Shown: positions 1-4,594 of the stretch, one piece after another | Layout: each line of letters opens with the position of its first letter | Position numbering within the stretch: the stretch's first letter is position 1 | Assembly (NCBI GenBank): GCA_027016915.1 | Contig: JALURJ010000280.1 | Span: forward strand, 1 to 8,638 | Source of the DNA: Desulfurococcales archaeon | GTDB taxonomy: Archaea > Thermoproteota > Thermoprotei_A > Sulfolobales > WAQK01 | Reading direction: 5' to 3' | Length of the DNA: 8,638 nt | Notes under the pieces: model-generated | The model's input: the letters and a program-made list of their open reading frames with translations, nothing else | What the model was told of the DNA's origin: nothing | Databases searched by the model: none | Program-made: the position numbers and the translations under genes

Positions 1-30
1 AAGGCCTGGGTTTCGGGTAACTTTACGGGA

Positions 31-558
31 ATGAAGAGTATGGTGCAAGACGTAAGGTACTGCGAGCTCTGCGGCGCCCTGATACGGGGGCCTGCCCGCC
101 GAGTAAGCGTAGAGGGCGTCTCGATGACTGTCTGCACCCGGTGCTATTCTAGACTAGCCTCGCGTAGGAGGGAGACGCCTGCCAAGCCTGCAGGCCCTGT
201 AAGGCCCCCGAGGCCTGCTGCCCAGCGGCGCCGGACAAGGCCTAGGAGGGATACGCTCTATGACAGGTACGAGGTCGTCGAGGACTATGCTGAAAGGATC
301 AGGCAAGCCAGGGTAAGGCTTGGATGGAGCCAGGCGGTACTCGCCCAGCGCGTCGGCGAAGGCGAGAACGTTATCAAGAGGATCGAGGCTGGGCGCCTCG
401 TGCCGCCCATAGACCTTGCCAGGAGGCTGGAGAAGGTTCTCAGGATAAGGCTCCTAGAGCCTGTGGTCGAGGAGGTATTCCCAGCATCCGCCGGGAAACA
501 TGAGGACTACACACTGACACTGGGAGACATTGTGAGGATAAGGGGGGAGGATGAATAG
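31..558 (+). CDS. Archaeal multiprotein bridging factor 1 (aMBF1), zinc ribbon plus Cro/C1-type HTH
   Basis: A 175-residue protein with the aMBF1 layout. An N-terminal zinc ribbon is visible as C11-x2-C14 and C35-x2-C38. A Pro/Arg-rich basic linker follows (about 45-80), and then a Cro/C1-type helix-turn-helix (about 86-143) containing GWSQAVLAQRV and the recognition segment GENVIKRIEAG. In eukaryotes MBF1 is a coactivator that also binds ribosomes; archaeal aMBF1 has mainly been linked to the translation machinery, so a transcriptional role is inferred. It is the first gene of a + strand run and ends within 5 bases of the hflX start chosen here. The start is uncertain. ATG at 31 is used, but ATG at 40 and GTG at 43 also fit, none has a good SD, and the frame stays open to the left edge. 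The zinc ribbon begins soon after all of them, so the protein is essentially complete. Family assignment is secure. Confidence 0.9.
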   Translation: MKSMVQDVRYCELCGALIRGPARRVSVEGVSMTVCTRCYSRLASRRRETPAKPAGPVRPPRPAAQRRRTRPRRDTLYDRYEVVEDYAERIRQARVRLGWSQAVLAQRVGEGENVIKRIEAGRLVPPIDLARRLEKVLRIRLLEPVVEEVFPASAGKHEDYTLTLGDIVRIRGEDE

Positions 559-562
559 CTTC

Positions 563-1660
563 ATGAAGCGTGAAGCCATAGTGGTTCTCCCTAAAAGGAT
601 GTCTGACTTCGAGGAGGCCTTAGGCCTGGTACGCACCGCCCAGTATGAGCCTGTAGAGGTGGTTAGTGTACGGAGAAGGTCTTCTCCCTACTATATTGGG
701 CGTGGTAAGCTCGAAGAGTTGAAGCCGTTGGTGGATGGGAAGGGTGATCAGCTCACCCTAATAGTCTTCGACGACCTAAAGCCCCGCGAGTCCTACGGGA
801 TCTCGAAGACACTTGGCGTTAGGGTGATTGACCGTGTCCAGCTGATCCTGGAGATATTCGCCCTCCACGCGGGGTCCCAGGAGGCGAAGCTGCAGATCGA
901 GCTTGCAAGGATGAAGTATGAGCTCCCCCTCATACGGGAGCTTGTGAGAAGAAGCAAGATGGGCGAGCTTCCAGGCTTCCTGGGTCCAGGCCGTTATGCT
1001 ATAGATGAGTACTACAGGCTTATGCGTCGCAGGATAGTAGCTATCTCCAGGAAACTGGAGGAGCTCAGGGAAAGGCGGAGGAGGGAGAGGCTCTCCAGGA
1101 GGAGGGCTAAACTCCCCCACGTGGCCATAGCAGGCTATACGAATGCCGGTAAAACCACGTTGTTCAACAGGCTTACCTGTGAGTCAAAACCTACGGGCGA
1201 GACGTTCTTCACGACGATCTCGCCTAAATCCAAGAGGGGCAGGTTGCTGGGCAGAGAGGCAATATTTGTCGACACTGTGGGCTTCATAAAGAATGTTCCA
1301 CCCCAAATAATAGAGGCTTTCTACGCCACCCTCGAGGAAATAGTTGATGCCGACGCTATAATACTGGTATACGATGTCTCGGAGCCCTGGGAGAGGATAG
1401 AGAGGAGGCTGGAGGGAAGCATCGAGATCCTGAGGGAACTTGGGGTCTCCGGGAAGCCCATAGTACTCGCTGCCAACAAGGCGGACACCATCACCTGGGG
1501 TGCGGCTGAGGAGAGGAGCAAAAAGGCCTGGAGCCTCGTGTCAAGCATGTACGGCGGCCCCCTAGGTGCTGTCGCGGTATCAGCTCTTAAGGGCATAAAC
1601 CTGGACAAGCTGGGTGAGACCCTGTGGGAGATGCTGGAAACGGGCGGATATACGTTTTGA
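563..1660 (+). CDS. hflX: HflX-family ribosome-associated GTPase
   Basis: A 365-residue GTPase of the HflX family, which binds the large ribosomal subunit and, in Sulfolobus and bacteria, splits stalled or idle ribosomes under stress. The N-terminal HflX domain (about 1-137) is followed by GFLGPGR (138-144) and a strongly basic helical hinge (about 150-186). The G domain then carries G1 GYTNAGKTT (191-199), G3 DTVGF (237-241), G4 NKAD (305-308) and G5 SALKG (340-344). All nucleotide-binding motifs are intact. ATG at 563 is preferred because MKREAIVVLPK aligns with the usual HflX N-terminus. ATG at 551 is also in frame but abuts the GGGGGGAGG tract (542-550), leaving no SD spacing; it would overlap aMBF1 by 8 bases. 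The 3' end overlaps trm56 by 37 bases, so the two are probably co-transcribed and translationally coupled. Confidence 0.95.
   Translation: MKREAIVVLPKRMSDFEEALGLVRTAQYEPVEVVSVRRRSSPYYIGRGKLEELKPLVDGKGDQLTLIVFDDLKPRESYGISKTLGVRVIDRVQLILEIFALHAGSQEAKLQIELARMKYELPLIRELVRRSKMGELPGFLGPGRYAIDEYYRLMRRRIVAISRKLEELRERRRRERLSRRRAKLPHVAIAGYTNAGKTTLFNRLTCESKPTGETFFTTISPKSKRGRLLGREAIFVDTVGFIKNVPPQIIEAFYATLEEIVDADAIILVYDVSEPWERIERRLEGSIEILRELGVSGKPIVLAANKADTITWGAAEERSKKAWSLVSSMYGGPLGAVAVSALKGINLDKLGETLWEMLETGGYTF
1613..1617 (+). promoter_or_regulatory. SD site that fixes the trm56 start
   Basis: GGTGA lies inside the hflX coding sequence, 6 bases before GTG 1624. Its TGA (1615-1617) is also an in-frame stop in the trm56 frame, so translation cannot begin further upstream. 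Confidence 0.7.
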
Positions 1661-2172
1661 GGCTGGGGCACCGCCCGGAGAGGGACAAGAGGGTAACAAC
1701 ACATGTGGCCCTCGTGGCCAGGGCTTTCGGAGCCCATGGCTTCATACTGGCTGATGTGTGCGACGAACACGTTATGAACTCCATCAGGAGGGTCCTGGAC
1801 AGGTGGGGCGGCCGAATGTACCTTGAGTGCGGGGTCTCAGGCAGCAGATACGTTAAGGAGTGGAGACGGCGAGGCGGCCTAGTAGTGCACCTCACCATGT
1901 ACGGGCTCCACATAGATGACGTGATAGACGAGATCAGGGCCTCGCCCAAACCCAAACTTGTAGTGGTGGGAGCTGAAAAGGTGCCCCGCCTGTTCTACGA
2001 GGAGGCTGACTACAACGTTGCCATAGGCCACCAGCCACACTCCGAGGTGGCGGCGCTTGCAGTGTTCCTGGACCGCCTCTACATGGGCTTGGAACTACAT
2101 TTATCATTCCCGGAGGCCAAAGTAGTAGTGGAGCCTAGTGCTCATGGCAAAAAGGTGGTCAAACGTGGGTGA
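1624..2172 (+). CDS. trm56: tRNA (cytidine(56)-2'-O)-methyltransferase, SPOUT family
   Basis: A 182-residue archaeal Trm56, which uses S-adenosylmethionine to 2'-O-methylate C56 in the T-loop of tRNA and so stabilises the elbow of tRNA. Recognition rests on the family signature near the N-terminus, VLRLGHRPERDKRVTTHVAL (11-30). VVVGAEKVP (113-121) and the C-terminal knot segment AIGHQPHSEVAALAVFLDRL (133-152) support it. The length is usual for the family. GTG at 1624 is the only usable start: there is an in-frame TGA just upstream, the next start codon (TTG 1657) falls inside the signature, and GGTGA is well placed. This forces a 37-base overlap with hflX. Its stop TGA is embedded in the SD of tfe, which suggests coupled translation. 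Confidence 0.95.
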   Translation: MGDAGNGRIYVLRLGHRPERDKRVTTHVALVARAFGAHGFILADVCDEHVMNSIRRVLDRWGGRMYLECGVSGSRYVKEWRRRGGLVVHLTMYGLHIDDVIDEIRASPKPKLVVVGAEKVPRLFYEEADYNVAIGHQPHSEVAALAVFLDRLYMGLELHLSFPEAKVVVEPSAHGKKVVKRG

Positions 2173-2173
2173 T
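2168..2173 (+). promoter_or_regulatory. SD site of tfe overlapping the trm56 stop codon
   Basis: GGTGAT lies 6 bases before ATG 2180 and matches the archaeal anti-SD core. Its TGA is the trm56 stop codon (2170-2172), so ribosomes terminating on trm56 stand on the tfe initiation site. This favours ATG 2180 over the upstream in-frame starts GTG 2138, ATG 2144 and GTG 2165. Confidence 0.6.
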
Positions 2174-2179
2174 AACCAG

Positions 2180-2686
2180 ATGCTGGTCTACATCGAAAAT
2201 CTGTACGGCCCGGAAACGAAGCAGGTTCTCGAGTACATGTTGAAGAAACACGGCGAGGTTACAGACGAGATAATATCGAAGGAGACGGGGCTCAAGATCA
2301 ACGTGGTGAGAAGGGCTCTCTACAACCTCCTCGAGCAGGGCCTATTATCGTATAGGAGGGTTAGGGACAGAAACAGCGGCTGGTTCATCTACTATTGGAG
2401 CCTCAACATGGACAAGCTCAACACCATACTGCTGACCAGGAAGAAGATGTTGCTAGACAAGCTCAAGAAGAGGCTCCAGTTTGAGGAGAGCAACGAATTC
2501 TACGTCTGCCCACTGGACGGCGCTAGATACGTGTTCTCGGAGGCCATGGAAAACGATTTCCGATGCCCTCGATGCGGGGAGATGCTAACCTACGAGGACA
2601 ACGCGGACGCTATAAGGTTTCTGCGGAGAAAAATCTCCGAGATAGAGGAGGAGCTAAAACGTGAAGAGCAGCTTCTCATTAGTTGA
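2180..2686 (+). CDS. tfe: Transcription initiation factor TFE, alpha subunit
   Basis: A 168-residue archaeal homologue of the N-terminal part of TFIIE-alpha. It helps RNA polymerase, TBP and TFB to melt promoters and stabilises the open complex. The N-terminal winged helix (about 8-90) contains EVTDEIISKETGLKINVVRR and the wing segment SGWFIYYW (66-73). A linker helix precedes a zinc ribbon with C110 and C129-x2-C132, and a charged C-terminal helix (about 145-165) ends the protein. The expected fourth zinc ligand in the first knuckle is Asp113 (C-P-L-D) rather than Cys. As I recall, Sulfolobus TFE shows the same change, so it is probably lineage-typical. ATG 2180 is chosen for its SD; GTG 2165, with GGTGG 6-7 bases upstream, is the main alternative. 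The 3' end overlaps the methyltransferase gene by 26 bases. Confidence 0.93.
   Translation: MLVYIENLYGPETKQVLEYMLKKHGEVTDEIISKETGLKINVVRRALYNLLEQGLLSYRRVRDRNSGWFIYYWSLNMDKLNTILLTRKKMLLDKLKKRLQFEESNEFYVCPLDGARYVFSEAMENDFRCPRCGEMLTYEDNADAIRFLRRKISEIEEELKREEQLLIS
2647..2653 (+). promoter_or_regulatory. SD site supporting the GTG start of the C5-methyltransferase
   Basis: GGAGGAG lies inside the tfe coding sequence, 7 bases before GTG 2661, at normal SD spacing. Confidence 0.6.
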
Positions 2687-3638
2687 CCTATTCTCTGGCG
2701 CCGGGGGGTTTGCTAGAGGTTTTAAACAGGCGGGCTTCCGGATTCTCCTTGCTGTTGACAACTTCGTTCCCGCGGCCAGGAGCTATAAGGCCAACTTCCC
2801 TGAGTCCGTAGTTCTGGTAGAGGATGTGAAGCAGCTATCCGGCGCGGATATAGCGGAGCTTGTAGGCGAGCCTGATGTAGTCATTGGAAGCCCGCCTTGC
2901 GAACCCTTCACCGGGGCAAATCCGCGGAGGATGCCCGACCCTCTAGACCGCCTGTATAAGGACCCTATAGGCCAACTCGTGCTCCACTTCATACGGATAA
3001 TATCCGACCTCAAACCAAGGATATTCGTGATGGAGAACGTGCCAGGAATAGCTGAGCCGCAGATCAGGAAGGCCATCGAGCGGGAGTTGAGGCATGCAGG
3101 GTACAGGCGGGTGTTCTTCAACGTCCTACGTGCAGAGGACTACGGCACACCCTCCCATAGGGTTAGGGTGTTCATCTCCAACTACAAGTTAGTGCCTAAA
3201 CCCTCAAGGAGGAGAATCACGGTATGGGAGGCCATAAAGGACCTGGCCGATGCTCCGGCTGGCAGCGTTCTGAACCACGAAGCTCGCCCCTTGCCTGAGA
3301 GGAAGGCTAGAAAGGTATCCCGACTAAGATGGGGCTCAGCCATGATATATTACCGCGGAGCCAGCCGAAGCCTGCCTAACCTTATCCGGCTCCACCCCCA
3401 TAGGATCGCACCAACAGTGCTCGGCTCGTCCCGGTTCATCCACCCCTATGAGGACAGGTTCCTCACGGTTAGAGAGCAGGCACGCCTTATGGGGTTCCCG
3501 GATCACCACGTCTTCCTCGGTGGGAGGGATGAGCAGTACAACCAAGTAGGCGAGGCCGTGCCTGTACCCCTCGCCCAGGCAATAGCCGAGTTTCTCCTAG
3601 AAAAACTGGCTAGAGGCGAAGACGAAACGCAAAGCTAG
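2661..3638 (+). CDS. C5-cytosine methyltransferase (Dcm/DNMT family), solitary
   Basis: A 325-residue enzyme with the ordered motifs of cytosine-C5 methyltransferases. Motif I is DLFSGAGGF (9-17), which binds S-adenosylmethionine. Motif IV is GSPPCEPFT (76-84) with nucleophile C80, and motif VI is MENVPG (124-129). Motif VIII is AEDYGTPSHRVRVF (158-171). Motif IX includes LTVREQARLMGFPD (268-281), and motif X is QVGEAVPVPLAQ (295-306). The target-recognition region between motifs VIII and IX is short, under 100 residues. All catalytic elements are present, so it should be active. No restriction endonuclease is in the window, and the gene sits inside a transcription and tRNA-modification operon, overlapping tfe by 26 bases. 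That context suggests a resident housekeeping role rather than a mobile restriction system. Whether the substrate is DNA or RNA cannot be read from the sequence. GTG 2661 is supported by GGAGGAG 7 bases upstream. Confidence 0.9.
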   Translation: MKSSFSLVDLFSGAGGFARGFKQAGFRILLAVDNFVPAARSYKANFPESVVLVEDVKQLSGADIAELVGEPDVVIGSPPCEPFTGANPRRMPDPLDRLYKDPIGQLVLHFIRIISDLKPRIFVMENVPGIAEPQIRKAIERELRHAGYRRVFFNVLRAEDYGTPSHRVRVFISNYKLVPKPSRRRITVWEAIKDLADAPAGSVLNHEARPLPERKARKVSRLRWGSAMIYYRGASRSLPNLIRLHPHRIAPTVLGSSRFIHPYEDRFLTVREQARLMGFPDHHVFLGGRDEQYNQVGEAVPVPLAQAIAEFLLEKLARGEDETQS

Positions 3639-3676
3639 AATAGGACCCTCTCTTCCATAACCACCGGGTGCTTTGC

Positions 3677-4120
3677 GTGGGAAACATAATTATCGTAGCC
3701 CACAACGCTGGCAGCGTGCAGCGGCTCATAGATGTGGCGAGGGTGGCCTATGCTTTCGACGAGGTCAAGCTACTTGTAGCAACAAAGCCTTACGGCGCCG
3801 CCGCCCAGAGCGGCGTGCCCGAGGTCCAGAAAATGGCGCTTAAGAGGGGGAAGGGCTTCATGGTTTTGCCGGGCATAGAGGATGCGGCGGAGCTCCTGAA
3901 ACCGCAGCGCATCTACACTGTTTCCTGGGACTACGGGGAAAGGGTGGAGCCTGGTAGCATAGAACTGAACGATGCCATGATAATAGTGGGTCTCACGGAC
4001 CCTGGACTCTCAAAGCAGGAGGCAGGCATCGGCACCCCCATATATCCTTCGGGCACGTCGACACCCGTCGGACCGGCAGCCGAGCTGGCCCTACTGCTCT
4101 ACGAGGCACACAGGGGGTAG
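3677..4120 (+). CDS. DUF2122 / 'RecB-family nuclease' archaeal protein, SPOUT-methyltransferase-like
   Basis: A 147-residue archaeal protein that I recognise as the family usually annotated 'RecB-family nuclease (DUF2122)'. No RecB nuclease motif (D followed by E/D-x-K) is visible. The layout instead resembles SpoU-type SPOUT methyltransferases. HNAGSVQRLIDVARVAYAF (9-27) resembles motif 1, with N10 and R16. IIVGLTDPGLS (102-112) resembles motif 2, and PVGPAAELALLLYE (130-143) resembles motif 3 of the knotted cofactor site. The conserved family segment TKPYGAAAQSGVPEV (36-50) lies between motifs 1 and 2. An RNA 2'-O-methyltransferase-like role is inference only. GTG 3677 is preferred: GGGTG lies 6 bases upstream, and MGNIIIVAHN fits the family N-terminus. 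GTG 3668 is the alternative and has no SD. It starts 38 bases after the methyltransferase gene, probably in the same operon. Confidence 0.8.
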   Translation: MGNIIIVAHNAGSVQRLIDVARVAYAFDEVKLLVATKPYGAAAQSGVPEVQKMALKRGKGFMVLPGIEDAAELLKPQRIYTVSWDYGERVEPGSIELNDAMIIVGLTDPGLSKQEAGIGTPIYPSGTSTPVGPAAELALLLYEAHRG

Positions 4121-4134
4121 ACTGCCAGCGTATC

Positions 4135-4150
4135 GGAAAAACTATATTAT
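4135..4150 (+). promoter_or_regulatory. BRE/TATA promoter of rpoG
   Basis: A purine-rich BRE-like CGGAAAAA (4135-4141 region) is followed by the TATA-like CTATATTA (4142-4149), in the 67-base gap after the DUF2122 gene. A start of transcription about 25 bases downstream (near 4171-4173) would leave a very short leader carrying the SD. It suggests that rpoG can be transcribed independently of the upstream operon. Confidence 0.6.
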
Positions 4151-4175
4151 CTTAGCCAAGTGGTTAGACGGAGGA

Positions 4176-4181
4176 GAGGTG
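4176..4181 (+). promoter_or_regulatory. SD site that decides the TTG start of rpoG
   Basis: GAGGTG lies 6 bases before TTG 4188. The strong SD makes the rare TTG initiator convincing. Confidence 0.7.
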
Positions 4182-4187
4182 TAACAG

Positions 4188-4553
4188 TTGCCCGGCACCA
4201 ACGTGTCCTTTAAGGGGCGTGTAGTTAAAATCGAGGAGTCGAGGGTCCCCCAAGTATATATAGTTACGATAGAGGGGGAGGGGCGCAGGCTTAAAGCCGA
4301 TATCCACAAAGAGCTGATGTTGTTCAAGGAGGGCGACAAGGTGGAGGTCGTCGTCTCGAAAAGCCTGCCCGAATACCGTGAGGGGGAAGACTACTGCGGC
4401 AAGGGCCACATGTTTTCTAAACGTGCAGAATCCAGGGAGAAGATTAAACTCCTCGTCTCGCTTGGAGGATTCCTCAACGTTATCGAGGTTCCAAGGAAAG
4501 AGGATGTTTTCGAGGTTATGGATGAGGTGTATCTTTGCATAAAGAGGGTCTAG
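4188..4553 (+). CDS. rpoG: DNA-directed RNA polymerase subunit Rpo8 (RpoG, RPB8 orthologue)
   Basis: A 121-residue orthologue of eukaryotic RPB8, a polymerase subunit known from Crenarchaeota and Korarchaeota but generally missing from Euryarchaeota. The features I recognise are FKGRVVKIE near the N-terminus, KADIHKELMLFKEGD in the middle, the DYCGKG signature (68-73) and SLGGFL (91-96) in the C-terminal beta strands. Length and order are normal for the archaeal subunit, which forms a single OB-like fold. Initiation is at TTG 4188 with GAGGTG 6 bases upstream, and a TATA box lies about 40 bases before the start. It sits between the tfe-containing operon and a membrane ATPase gene; a T-run directly after its stop (4563-4567) could end a short transcript. 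Confidence 0.92.
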   Translation: MPGTNVSFKGRVVKIEESRVPQVYIVTIEGEGRRLKADIHKELMLFKEGDKVEVVVSKSLPEYREGEDYCGKGHMFSKRAESREKIKLLVSLGGFLNVIEVPRKEDVFEVMDEVYLCIKRV

Positions 4554-4560
4554 GGGGCGC

Positions 4561-4590
4561 TGTTTTTAAGCTCCCATATATTACGGGAGG
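4561..4590 (+). promoter_or_regulatory. Possible promoter, T-run terminator and SD before the HerA-type ATPase gene
   Basis: The 41-base gap after rpoG holds GTTTTTAAG (4562-4570), which can be read as a crenarchaeal TATA box or as a poly-T terminator of rpoG, and the SD-like GGGAGG (4585-4590), 4 bases before GTG 4595. If the TATA reading is right, transcription would begin within a few bases of the start codon. Confidence 0.35.
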
Positions 4591-4594
4591 CTCT

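Noticed and set aside
2..34. Possible C-terminal fragment of an upstream + strand gene ending in TGA at 32-34 (reading RPGFRVTLRE)
   Set aside because: Its stop would overlap the aMBF1 ATG as ATGA, as in an operon, but ten codons are too few to identify or support a gene.
1076..1112. Purine-rich repeat of GGAGGAGGGAGAGG type
   Set aside because: It encodes the Arg/Glu-rich helical hinge of HflX and reflects AGG/GAG codon use rather than a DNA repeat element.
1321..1955. Two minus-strand open frames opposite the end of hflX and trm56
   Set aside because: They lie wholly antisense to well-supported conserved genes, show no family motifs and have no promoter or SD.
3639..3676. Gap between the C5-methyltransferase and DUF2122 genes searched for a promoter or terminator
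   Set aside because: No convincing BRE/TATA element or T-run is present, only the GGGTG that can act as SD for GTG 3677.
4151..4175. tRNA-like string GCCAAGTGGTTAGACGG resembling a D-arm
   Set aside because: No anticodon arm, T-arm or acceptor stem pairs around it. It is immediately followed by the rpoG SD, so the likeness is chance.
4535..4594. Twenty-codon N-terminal extension of the HerA-type ATPase from TTG 4535
   Set aside because: TTG 4535 has no SD and would overlap rpoG. GTG 4595 has GGGAGG 4 bases upstream and begins the protein just before the first membrane helix.
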